From: an uncultured Eubacteriales bacterium
Lineage (GTDB): Bacteria; Bacillota; Clostridia; Oscillospirales; Oscillospiraceae
NCBI GenBank assembly: GCA_900548795.1
Contig: URLT01000019.1
Coordinates: 1-22,546 of the forward strand
Length of the DNA stretch: 22,546 bases
Direction: 5' to 3'
The position numbers and the translations under genes are program-made. Positions 14,441 through 22,264 of this stretch are shown here, one piece after another (the stretch's first letter is position 1; every line of letters starts with the position of its first letter). The notes beneath the pieces were generated by a model. The model was not told the DNA's origin. It made no database searches and saw only the letters and a program-made list of their open reading frames with translations.

Positions 14441-17400
14441 AACGGCTATTGAGTGCTTTGACCCTGCTTGCGCTGCTGGTGCAGGCGCTTTGCCTCTGCG
14501 CGACGGCGGGCGAAACGGTGACGGGGCAGCTCGAGCGACGCGCGGGCTTTGAGCTTGCGACCGTGCGCTATGTGCTCCCCGACGGGAGCTACCGCTTCGC
14601 CGAGGTCGAAAAAACCGAGAACGGCTATTCCTATTCCTTCGCGGCGCCCGGCGTCGCGTTCGAGGTCGTGCCGGAGTATTTCTCCACGACCGCTTGGGAC
14701 GGCGCGGTGGATATTTCGTGGTACGATCCGGAAAAGTCCGAGTTTTACATCAACACGGGCGCACAGCTTGCGGGTCTGGCTGCGCTGGTCAGCGGCAAGC
14801 TCGACGCGGGCACGCCGGACTATCGCCTCTGCGGGGATCCGGCGGAGCTGGTCAGCACGCGCACGGACGATTTTCTGCTCGTCGGCGCGGGCGGCGGCAA
14901 TCAGCGCGGGACGGTCTACATCGGCGACCCCGCGCACGATTTTTCGGACAAAACCGTCTATCTGACGGCCGATCTGGATATGGGCGGCAGCGCCAACTGG
15001 ACGCCCATCGGCGGAAAATATCCGCTCGATCCGGCCAACAGTGACCTTGTGATCGAGGCGTTCTTCAACGGAACGCTCGACGGGCAGGGACACCGCATCA
15101 CGAACCTGCATTGCGACCGCTATGCGGCAAAGGGCTACGCCTATTCGCAGGCGGTCGGTCTGGTGGGCTACCTCGGGGAGCTTTATCAGGATGAGGCCGC
15201 GCCCAAGACGGCTCCGGCGGTGCGGAATCTGTCCGTCAGCGGCGATATTTACGGACGCCGCATGGTCGGCGGCGTCGTCGGCCGCACAGGGAGCATTCCG
15301 ACCGGCGTTTTCATCGAAAACTGCGCCAATCATGCCACCGTCCGCAACACCGACTCCAAGGGCGTCGGCGGTGTCGTCGGGACGGGCTGGAGCACGGGCG
15401 CGATCGTCAATTGCTACAACTCCGGCGTGGTCTGGACGACCTATGCCTGCCCGGCCGGCGGCATTGTCGGCAGCAACGGCGGCATGGATGTGTTCAACTG
15501 TTATAATACCGGGAAAATCGACACCTCCGGCAACGGACGCGGGCGCGCCATCGGCGGGCATGACAGCGGGAGCTATACCGTCTCGGATTGCTATTACCTC
15601 GTCGGCAGCGACGACGACGCGGCTTCAAACGGGTGGTATTGCGGCACGTCGCAGAGCATCCGCGTCTCCGTGCAGGGAAAAAGCTCTGCGGAGATGACGG
15701 CGCAGAGCTTTGTCGATGCGCTCAACTCCAACGGCGCGGCCTATGTCTTCGCGCCCGGCGATTACCCGCGCCTCGCGTGGGAGTCCGGCGCGTCGGCTTC
15801 GGACGTTTCCGTTCGCGTGGAAACGCCCGAGGGCGGCACGGTCACGGCCTCCTGCGCGCAAACGGTTCGCAGCGGGACGGTCGTCAAGCTCACCAATGCG
15901 CCGCAGGTCGGCTGGACGTTCCGCGCCTACACGCTCAACGGCAAGACGCTGAGCGGGAGCTACGCTACCGTCACGTCCGACAGCACCCTGAGCGGGCGCT
16001 TCGAGCCGCTTCAGGCCGGCGCGCTTTATATCGAGCCGCATGCAGCCTGCGTGCTCACCGTGACCAAGACCGGCACGGCGCTGCAAAACGGCGCGCTCGT
16101 GTCCGTCCGGGATTTCCCGGTGCAGAGCGGAGACGCGCTCTATGAGGGCGACGTGCTGACCGCCGTGGCTGCGCTGCGCGAGAATGCCGCGCCGGACGAT
16201 TTGAACCTTATCTACAGCGGGAGCTTCCGCTATTGCTTCTCCTATCAGGACGGAAGCGCCGAGAAGGCGACCGATACGGGCAGCTTCACGGTCGGCTCGC
16301 AGATCACGGGCACGTCTCTGTGTCTGCGCGTCGAGCCGTACACGACCCACAAGGTCTGGACGGAGCTGGCCGAAACGGACTGGTACCGCGAAGGAGAGAC
16401 GAGCTTCACCCTCACGACTGCGCGGCAGCTTGCGGGGCTTGCCAAGCTTGTGCGCGACGGTGAGAACTTTTCCGGAAAGACGATCCGCCTCGGCGCGGAT
16501 ATTTCGCTTGCAAACGACGACAAGACCTTCAACCGCAGCGTGCGTTGGTGGGACGGGATCGGGACGCCGCAGCACCCGTTTTCCGGCGTCTTTGACGGAA
16601 ACGGCCATCAGATCACGGAAATGACGGCGGTCTCCGCCGGAAGCGGCGCGGCGCTCTTTGCCGTCACGCGGAATGCGACCGTTTCCGATCTCAGCGTTTT
16701 CGGAACGGTCGAGGCAAACGGCACGGCGGCCGGGATCGTTGCGACAGCCGCCGACACGCGGGTGGAGCGCTGCGTGAATCACGCCGCGATCGTCTCGACC
16801 AACGTCAACGCCGGTGGCATTGCCGCCGTGCTCGACGGGAGCAGCAGCCTGAGCGGCTGCGTCAACCGCGGCGCCGTGCGCGGCACGGACGGCGTCGGCG
16901 GAGTGGCCGGCGTTGTGCAGACGGCCTCAGCAGGGCTGACAGACTGCCTGAACTATGGCGACGTCCAAGCCGACGGAACGAGCCTCGGCGCGGGCGGCGT
17001 GGCCGGACGCATCGGCGGCGCGCTGCTCCGCTGCGCCAACTACGGCACAGTCTCCGGAAAATGCTGGTATATGGGCGGCGTCGCGGGCGTTGCCAAGACG
17101 CAAAACGCTTCGTCGCTGACCGATTGCTACAGCGCAGCAGCCGTCAACAACGGCCACCCGTACTCCGGCGCAGGAACGGGCAGCCTGCTGGGCTTCGGCG
17201 ATTTCTGCGTGCTGAAAAACTGCTTTGGCTATGGCTTGACCGAGGCAGCAGCCGGGTCGGCTGACGGAGCGGTCGGAAAATACACGCGCCGCTCCACCAA
17301 TCTCTGCGAGAATGTTTGGTTTTTGGGCGAAAACAGCTCGATCCCCGGAATCACGGGGCAGAGCGCAGAGGCGTTCGCCTCGCAGGAATTCTTGAGCAGG

Positions 17401-18168
17401 ATCAATGCCGACCGCCGCTTCGTGCTCAAGAACGGAAAATTCCCGGAATTTTCATCGCTCTATGGGGCGGGCGAATGCCTTCACGCGCATACGGAGCTGG
17501 TGAACGTCAGCCAAGCCGTCTGCGGAAAGCCGGGCTATAGCGGAGATCTGGTCTGCACGGACTGCGGAGCCGTTCTGCGAACGGGCGAGGAGACGAGCGC
17601 GGTCTGTCCGGGCGGCGCCTTCACGGATATGCCGTCGGTCGGAAACTGGGCGCACGCGGGCATAGACTACGCCGTTGAAAACGGCCTGTTCAAGGGCGTC
17701 AGCCCGACGAGCTTCGAGCCGGACGGCTCCATGACCCGCGCCATGCTGGTCACGGTGCTCTGGCGCGTCGAGGGGCAGCCGGATCCGTCCGAGCAGAGCC
17801 GATTCTCCGATGTGGAGCGCGGGAGCTGGTATGACAAGGCCGTGCTCTGGGCAGCGGAATGCAAGGTGGTCAACGGCGTCTCGGCCACGCGCTTTGAGCC
17901 GGATTCCAACGTGACGCGCGAGCAGATCGCCGTGATCCTCTACCGCTACGCGCGCTACAAGGGCTTGGACACGCGCGAGCGCGGCGAGCTGTCCGCATTC
18001 CCGGATGTCTCTGCCGTCAGCGGCTATGCCGAGACTGCTCTGTCGTGGGCGAACGGCGCGCGGCTCATCAACGGCACCTCGAACGGCGTGACCGACCTGC
18101 TTGACCCGCAGGGCGACGCCACGCGCGCGCAGGTCGCTGCTATTCTGATGCGATTTTTGACCCGATAA
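14437..18168 (+). CDS. Large secreted GLUG-repeat protein with C-terminal SLH repeats
   Basis: A 1243-residue surface protein. The signal peptide (1-24) is followed by a unit beginning WDGAVDISWY and INTGAQLAGLAALV (about 86-120), then ADLDMGGSANWTPIGG and GLUG-type glycine-rich turns such as GGVVG and GGIVGSNGG (about 170-380), which suggest a beta-helix. A middle section (about 450-640) includes VTSDSTLSGRFEP, which looks like a bacterial repeat. A second copy of the unit starts near residue 640 with DWYREGE and TTARQLAGLAKLV, with more GLUG turns to about 930. A Cys-containing linker (about 1016-1060, with GYSGDLVCTDCG) and three SLH repeats end it, very like the tail of the LRR protein. 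It is the last gene of the operon, joined by ATGA. It is probably a wall-bound receptor or scaffold for the system; its ligand is unknown. Confidence 0.88.
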   Translation: MKRLLSALTLLALLVQALCLCATAGETVTGQLERRAGFELATVRYVLPDGSYRFAEVEKTENGYSYSFAAPGVAFEVVPEYFSTTAWDGAVDISWYDPEKSEFYINTGAQLAGLAALVSGKLDAGTPDYRLCGDPAELVSTRTDDFLLVGAGGGNQRGTVYIGDPAHDFSDKTVYLTADLDMGGSANWTPIGGKYPLDPANSDLVIEAFFNGTLDGQGHRITNLHCDRYAAKGYAYSQAVGLVGYLGELYQDEAAPKTAPAVRNLSVSGDIYGRRMVGGVVGRTGSIPTGVFIENCANHATVRNTDSKGVGGVVGTGWSTGAIVNCYNSGVVWTTYACPAGGIVGSNGGMDVFNCYNTGKIDTSGNGRGRAIGGHDSGSYTVSDCYYLVGSDDDAASNGWYCGTSQSIRVSVQGKSSAEMTAQSFVDALNSNGAAYVFAPGDYPRLAWESGASASDVSVRVETPEGGTVTASCAQTVRSGTVVKLTNAPQVGWTFRAYTLNGKTLSGSYATVTSDSTLSGRFEPLQAGALYIEPHAACVLTVTKTGTALQNGALVSVRDFPVQSGDALYEGDVLTAVAALRENAAPDDLNLIYSGSFRYCFSYQDGSAEKATDTGSFTVGSQITGTSLCLRVEPYTTHKVWTELAETDWYREGETSFTLTTARQLAGLAKLVRDGENFSGKTIRLGADISLANDDKTFNRSVRWWDGIGTPQHPFSGVFDGNGHQITEMTAVSAGSGAALFAVTRNATVSDLSVFGTVEANGTAAGIVATAADTRVERCVNHAAIVSTNVNAGGIAAVLDGSSSLSGCVNRGAVRGTDGVGGVAGVVQTASAGLTDCLNYGDVQADGTSLGAGGVAGRIGGALLRCANYGTVSGKCWYMGGVAGVAKTQNASSLTDCYSAAAVNNGHPYSGAGTGSLLGFGDFCVLKNCFGYGLTEAAAGSADGAVGKYTRRSTNLCENVWFLGENSSIPGITGQSAEAFASQEFLSRINADRRFVLKNGKFPEFSSLYGAGECLHAHTELVNVSQAVCGKPGYSGDLVCTDCGAVLRTGEETSAVCPGGAFTDMPSVGNWAHAGIDYAVENGLFKGVSPTSFEPDGSMTRAMLVTVLWRVEGQPDPSEQSRFSDVERGSWYDKAVLWAAECKVVNGVSATRFEPDSNVTREQIAVILYRYARYKGLDTRERGELSAFPDVSAVSGYAETALSWANGARLINGTSNGVTDLLDPQGDATRAQVAAILMRFLTR

Positions 18169-18172
18169 ATAG

Positions 18173-18206
18173 GCAGCGCCCCTCCGGTTCTTCGGAGGGG
18201 CGCTGC
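18173..18206. terminator. Strong hairpin between convergent operons
   Basis: GCAGCGCCCCTCCG (18173-18186) pairs perfectly over 14 bases with CGGAGGGGCGCTGC (18193-18206) around a 6-base loop. Neither strand has a good T-tract, but the position, 5 bases past one stop and 38 bases from the other, suggests a bidirectional end of transcription. A weaker inverted pair, CCTGAT/ATCAGG (18218-18223, 18231-18236), lies beside it. Confidence 0.65.
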
Positions 18207-18244
18207 GTATGCAGATGCCTGATTACGATTATCAGGATTCACGA

Positions 18245-19009
18245 TTAATCCAGAGGGATGAGCAGGCGCTGCGCGCCCACGGTACGAACCTCGGCGCGTA
18301 TGCCGTAAAGCCGCAGCAGAAGCTCGGGCGTGAGCACTTCGTCCGCAGCGCCGTCTGCAATGACTCGCCCTGACTGAAGCGCGAGCACGCGCGTGGCATA
18401 GTGCAGGGCGTGCTCCGGGTTGTGCGTGGAGAGCAGCACCGTGTAGTCCCGGTCGGCCAGCGCTCGTATCTGACGCATTACGCGGCGCTGATTGCCGTAG
18501 TCCAGATTGGCCGTCGGCTCGTCCATGATGAGCACCTGCGCGTTTTGCACCAGCGCCCGCGCGATCAGAACGAGCTGACGCTCGCCGCCGGAGAGCTGAG
18601 AGATGCCGCGCTGCGCCAGCTCGGAGATGCCGAGCAGCCCCAGCGCCTCGTCGCATTGCGCCAGCTCCTTTTTCGAGGGCGAATGCAGAACGGAGAGAGA
18701 GCCGGTCGTTCCCATGAGCACGGCGTCCTCGACGGTGTAGTTGAAAACCGGCGAGCTGGACTGCGGAATGTACGCCGCAAGCTCGGAAAGCCTGCGCCGG
18801 TCGAGCGACGCGACGTCCTCGCCGCAGAGCAGGATCCTTCCGGAATCGGGCTTCAAAAACCGCAAAATGCATCGAAACAGGGTGCTTTTTCCGGCGCCGT
18901 TCGGCCCCAAAACGGCGACGAGCGACCCCTTCGGCACGGAGAAGCCGACGTCGACAAGCGTCGGCGCCGCGCCGTAGGAGAAGGAGACATTTTTTACCTC
19001 AAGCTGCAT
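18245..19009 (-). CDS. ATP-binding protein of a FecCD/BtuCD-type ABC importer
   Basis: The 254-residue ATPase has all core motifs: Walker A GPNGAGKST (35-43), Q-loop Gln83 in YIPQSSS, signature LSGGERQ (139-145), Walker B VLIMDEP (159-165), the D-loop NLD and switch His196 in LLSTHNPEH. Its pattern (QSSSPVFNYTVEDAVLMG) fits the FepC/FecE/BtuD branch that takes up iron chelates, haem or cobalamin. I start at ATG 19009, because GGAGGT at 19018-19023 lies 7 bases before it; the in-frame GTG at 19018 lies within that site. The gene overlaps the end of the permease gene by 11 bases, so the two should be translated together. The binding protein is encoded by the convergent operon. Confidence 0.92.
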   Translation of the reverse strand: MQLEVKNVSFSYGAAPTLVDVGFSVPKGSLVAVLGPNGAGKSTLFRCILRFLKPDSGRILLCGEDVASLDRRRLSELAAYIPQSSSPVFNYTVEDAVLMGTTGSLSVLHSPSKKELAQCDEALGLLGISELAQRGISQLSGGERQLVLIARALVQNAQVLIMDEPTANLDYGNQRRVMRQIRALADRDYTVLLSTHNPEHALHYATRVLALQSGRVIADGAADEVLTPELLLRLYGIRAEVRTVGAQRLLIPLD

Positions 19010-20009
19010 GGCGGCCACCTCCGGTCAGGATCAGATAGAGAAACAGCGGCGCGCCGATGAAGGCCGTCAGGATGCCGAGCGGGATCTCGTTGGTTGCGGC
19101 AAGCCGCGCCACATCGTCTACGATCAGCAGAAAGGCCGCGCCGAGCATGGCCGTGGCGGGCAGGAGCCTGCGGTAATCATAGCCGAAGAGCATCCGGCAG
19201 ATATGCGGAATGATGAGGCCGACCCAGCCGATCATGCCCGAGACGGCGACGCTCGCCGCTGTGAGCAGCGTTGCGCAGATCACAACGATCAGGCGCAGAA
19301 GCGTGGTGTTCACGCCCATGGCGTTGGCCTCGTCCTCGCCGACCGTGAGCAGATTGATGCGCCAGCGAAGCAAAAGCAGCGGCACGATGCCAATAACAAA
19401 CGGGATCGATAAAAACAGCAGGTCGCGCTGCTTGATCGACGTCAGGCTTCCGAGCAGCCAATAGGTGATCGCCGGGAGCTTCTGCGATGTGTCGGCAACG
19501 AGCTTAATGAAGGACGTCCCGGCGGAGAACAGAGAGGAGATCATCATGCCGGCAAGGATCATCGCGACGGTCGGGTTGGCGCGGCTCATGCGGCTGACCA
19601 GATATGCCGCGAGCACCGCCGCCAGACCGAAGCAGAACGACGCGGCCGATATGCCGAAATAGCTTGCGCCAAGAAGAATGGCGAGCGCCGCACCAAAGCC
19701 TGCGCCGGTGGAGGCGCCGAGAATATCCGGCGAGACGAGGGGGTTGCGGAACATCCCCTGATAGCACACGCCCGCCACGGAGAGCGATGCGCCGACGAGC
19801 ATGGCAGCGCCGATGCGCGGCAAACGGATGTGAAAAAACACCTGCCCCGCCCCGTCGGGGACGCCCCCGCGCCCGAACAGCAGCCGGAAAAGCTCTGCGG
19901 GGCTCAGACGAAACCGGCCGGAAGCGACGGAAAACAGCACCGAAGCAAGGAGCACTGCGCCGAGGCAGAAAAACCGCGCCGTATAGGATTTTCGTTTCTT
20001 GAGCTGCAT
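18999..20009 (-). CDS. FecCD/BtuC-family ABC importer permease
   Basis: This 336-residue protein has about ten hydrophobic segments, as in BtuC and FhuB-type permeases. Family landmarks are IRLPRIGAAMLVGASLSVAG (about 61-80), YQGMFRNPLVSPDILGAS (about 83-100), the coupling region GEDEANAMGV with neighbouring residues, and GMIGWVGLIIPHICR before the last helices, ending EIPLGILTAFIGAPLF. Two copies form the channel for a metal chelate, haem or corrinoid. A run of G bases (AGGGG) lies a few bases before the ATG on the minus strand. A consensus-like promoter lies about 50 bases upstream. It is the first gene of a two-gene operon with the ATPase; no binding protein is in this operon. Confidence 0.93.
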   Translation of the reverse strand: MQLKKRKSYTARFFCLGAVLLASVLFSVASGRFRLSPAELFRLLFGRGGVPDGAGQVFFHIRLPRIGAAMLVGASLSVAGVCYQGMFRNPLVSPDILGASTGAGFGAALAILLGASYFGISAASFCFGLAAVLAAYLVSRMSRANPTVAMILAGMMISSLFSAGTSFIKLVADTSQKLPAITYWLLGSLTSIKQRDLLFLSIPFVIGIVPLLLLRWRINLLTVGEDEANAMGVNTTLLRLIVVICATLLTAASVAVSGMIGWVGLIIPHICRMLFGYDYRRLLPATAMLGAAFLLIVDDVARLAATNEIPLGILTAFIGAPLFLYLILTGGGRHAA

Positions 20010-20061
20010 GTCGACCCCTGCCCTTCAAGCGTAATTCTTGTATGAGATAACGCCAAGCACT

Positions 20062-20090
20062 ATTCTAGCAAAATTCGACCGTTCTGTCAA
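20062..20090 (-). promoter_or_regulatory. Promoter of the ABC permease/ATPase operon
   Basis: On the minus strand TTGACA (20085-20090) and TAGAAT (20062-20067) are 17 bases apart. The -10 region continues CTAGAATAGTGCTTGG, which agrees at 14 of 16 positions with the LRR gene promoter region. The leader is about 50 bases and contains no recognisable riboswitch. Confidence 0.8.
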
Positions 20091-20110
20091 TGCGCCGGAC
20101 GGGAAACGCC

Positions 20111-20138
20111 TTGCATTTTTCCGTTTGCGTGCTATAAT
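20111..20138 (+). promoter_or_regulatory. Promoter of the LCP protein gene
   Basis: TTGCAT (20111-20116) and TATAAT (20133-20138) are 16 bases apart. It is divergent from the permease promoter, with about 20 bases between the two -35 boxes. Confidence 0.75.
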
Positions 20139-20163
20139 GTAAGAAAAAATGGGTGGTGAGCCT

Positions 20164-21309
20164 ATGAACCAGAATTACCGGCCACAGGATGGGTGGCAAT
20201 CCTTCTCCGACCCGCTGGAGCAGGCGGAGGATCCCTATGAGCGCGGCTTTGCCGACAAGCTCTACGAGGACGGCGAGCCGACCGACTATGACGGCGGCTA
20301 TCCCGAGCCGCAGTGGCAGGAGCCGCCGCGCCGCCGCGCCGCGCCGCAGGAGCCGCGTCCGCGCCGACCCGAGCGCCCGCAGCCGCCGAGAAAAAAGAAG
20401 CGCCGCAATCCGCTCGGGCGGTTTGTCATGCGCGTGCTGGCTGTGATGCTGGTGCTCGTGCTGGCGTTTGCCGCCTTTTTGCTGCTCTATCCGAAGCAGC
20501 CTGCAGACCCCTCCTGCGATTGGGCGCGCAAGAAGGACAACACGACCATTTTGCTCGTCGGCACGGACAAGGCCGCCGACAATACCGACACCATTATGCT
20601 GCTCAACATCGACCGCGCATCCCGAGCGATCCACCTGATGAGCATCCCGCGTGACACACGCGTCGACTCGAGCTACTGGCCGCATAAGATCAACGGCGCC
20701 TACAGCGCCAACGGCGGCGGCGCGGACGGGATCGAGGCGCTGATGGGCTATGTGACCGACTGCGTCGGCTTCCGGCCGGACGGCTATGTGATGATCGATC
20801 TGTCATGCTTTGTCGAGCTGGTCGATCTGTTCGGAGGCGTGGAGTTCAGCGTTCCGCAGGATATGTTCTATGACGACCCGGCGCAAGGGCTGCACATTGC
20901 GCTCAACGCCGGGGAGCAAAGGCTCGACGGGGAGCAGGCGATGGGGCTGGTGCGCTTCCGCTACGGCTACACGATGGCCGACCTTGACCGCGTGAACGTT
21001 CAGCGCGCGTTCATTCAAGCGGCGATCGAGCAGTGGGCGAAGCCCAAGAACCTGCTGAGCCTGCTGCGTGCGCTTTTCGTCGTGGAAAAGCACTGCACGA
21101 CCGACCTTTCTTCGCGCAATCTGCTCTGGCTTGCCGAGAGCATCGCGCTGTGCGGCACATCAAACATGCAGATGGAGACGATCCCATACTATTTGGATGA
21201 TACCTATGTATATATCGCGGCAAACGACGACTATATCTGGATGCTTAACGACCGTTACTGCCCCTATGACCGGTGGATCAGCTATGACGACCTGCACATC
21301 GTCCGCTGA
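20164..21309 (+). CDS. LytR-CpsA-Psr (LCP) family cell-wall polymer ligase
   Basis: The 381-residue protein has an unusually long cytoplasmic N-terminus rich in acidic, then Pro/Arg residues (1-85), one membrane helix (about 90-109), and an outer LCP domain. Family features include TTILLVGTDKAADNTDTIMLLNID (about 127-150, with Asp142), SIPRDTRV (160-167, Arg163 and Asp164), KINGAYSANGG (175-185) and VRFRYGYTMADLDRVNVQRAF. LCP proteins move polymers such as teichoic acid or capsule from lipid carriers to peptidoglycan. The polymers that hold SLH proteins could be a target, but that is inference. I start at ATG 20164, which has GGTGG 7 bases upstream; the ATG at 20149 has no ribosome binding site. 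The 3' end overlaps the gluQ start by 26 bases. Confidence 0.9.
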   Translation: MNQNYRPQDGWQSFSDPLEQAEDPYERGFADKLYEDGEPTDYDGGYPEPQWQEPPRRRAAPQEPRPRRPERPQPPRKKKRRNPLGRFVMRVLAVMLVLVLAFAAFLLLYPKQPADPSCDWARKKDNTTILLVGTDKAADNTDTIMLLNIDRASRAIHLMSIPRDTRVDSSYWPHKINGAYSANGGGADGIEALMGYVTDCVGFRPDGYVMIDLSCFVELVDLFGGVEFSVPQDMFYDDPAQGLHIALNAGEQRLDGEQAMGLVRFRYGYTMADLDRVNVQRAFIQAAIEQWAKPKNLLSLLRALFVVEKHCTTDLSSRNLLWLAESIALCGTSNMQMETIPYYLDDTYVYIAANDDYIWMLNDRYCPYDRWISYDDLHIVR

Positions 21310-22210
21310 GCGGACGGTCGGGCGCTTTGCGCCCAGTCCCTCCGGCCGGATGCATCTGGGCAACGTGTTCTCGGCGCTGCTTGCGTGGCTCTCCGTCCGC
21401 AGTCAAAACGGGCGTCTGCTTCTGCGCATCGAGGATTTGGATCCGCAGCGCTCCAAGCCGGAATATATCGACGCGATCTACGAGGATCTGCATTGGCTCG
21501 GCCTCACGTGGGACGGAGAATCGCCCCGCCAGAGCACGCGCGAGGCCGCCTATGCCGCCGCCTTTGCGCGTCTTCCGACCTATCCGTGCTTCTGCACGCG
21601 CAGCGAGCTGCTCGACGCCTCAGCGCCCCACGCGTCGGACGGGCAGCGCGTCTATCCCGGAACGTGCCGCAGCCTGACCCCCGCGGAGCGCGCCGCCAAA
21701 ACGCGCAGACCTGCGTGGCGCGTGGCCGTGCCGGACGAGACGGTCTGCTTCTGCGACGGTGTGTTCGGGCGCGTGGAGCAGTCGCTCCGGCGCGAGTGCG
21801 GAGATTTCATTCTGCGTCGCTCCGACGGCGTCTATGCTTATCAGCTCGCAGTGGTCTGCGACGACGGCTCATCCGGCGTGACCGAGGTCGTGCGCGGGTG
21901 CGACCTGCTCAGCTCGACGCCGCGCCAGCTCTGGCTGCTCAACCGGCTCGGGTATCCGGCTCCGCGTTATGCGCATGTGCCGCTGCTGGTCGCGCCGGAT
22001 GGGCGCCGCCTGAGCAAGCGTGAGCATGATCTCGACATGGGGCATCTGCGCGAGCGGTTTTCGCCGGAGGAGCTGATCGGGGTGCTGGCTCATGCGTGCG
22101 GCCTGACCGACGAGCCGAAGCCCGTCTGCGCGCAGGAGCTGATCGCATGTTTTTCGTGGAGCCGGATCGGCCGCGAGCCGATCCCGATTCTGCGGTATCT
22201 TCCGGTATGA
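21284..22210 (+). CDS. gluQ: Glutamyl-queuosine tRNA(Asp) synthetase (GluQ-RS)
   Basis: This is a truncated glutamyl-tRNA synthetase-like enzyme of 308 residues without an anticodon-binding domain, the usual GluQ-RS length. It activates glutamate and attaches it to queuosine at the wobble base of tRNA(Asp). The class I signature appears as FAPSPSGRMHLGN (15-27), followed by LRIEDLDPQRS (48-57). The zinc site is Cys102, Cys104, Tyr124 and Cys128 (PCFC and VYPGTC), and RRLSKRE (241-247) is the KMSKS loop. The reading frame extends far upstream within the LCP gene. The best start is ATG 21284, with GGTGGA 6 bases before it, placing the start inside the end of the LCP gene. Function depends on the cell having queuosine, which this window cannot show. 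Confidence 0.9.
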   Translation: MTTCTSSAERTVGRFAPSPSGRMHLGNVFSALLAWLSVRSQNGRLLLRIEDLDPQRSKPEYIDAIYEDLHWLGLTWDGESPRQSTREAAYAAAFARLPTYPCFCTRSELLDASAPHASDGQRVYPGTCRSLTPAERAAKTRRPAWRVAVPDETVCFCDGVFGRVEQSLRRECGDFILRRSDGVYAYQLAVVCDDGSSGVTEVVRGCDLLSSTPRQLWLLNRLGYPAPRYAHVPLLVAPDGRRLSKREHDLDMGHLRERFSPEELIGVLAHACGLTDEPKPVCAQELIACFSWSRIGREPIPILRYLPV

Positions 22211-22227
22211 ACCGGCAAAAATGCGGA

Positions 22228-22264
22228 AATACTTCCCATAAATGCTTTATGGGAGGTATTTTTT
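22228..22264 (+). promoter_or_regulatory. Hairpin enclosing the ribosome binding site of the CBS gene; possible gluQ terminator
   Basis: AATACTTCCCATAAA (22228-22242) pairs with TTTATGGGAGGTATT (22246-22260), 15 pairs with one G-U, around a 3-base loop. GGGAGG (22251-22256), the ribosome binding site of the next gene, is in the right arm. TTTT then leads into the ATG at 22265. The same element could end gluQ transcription and gate translation of the CBS gene. Confidence 0.7.

Noticed and set aside
18207..18244. GATT-rich short repeats between the convergent operons as an attachment site or Fur box
   Set aside because: Only short, irregular GATT-containing repeats and a 6-base inverted pair are present. 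No integrase is near, and the place is downstream of both operons.
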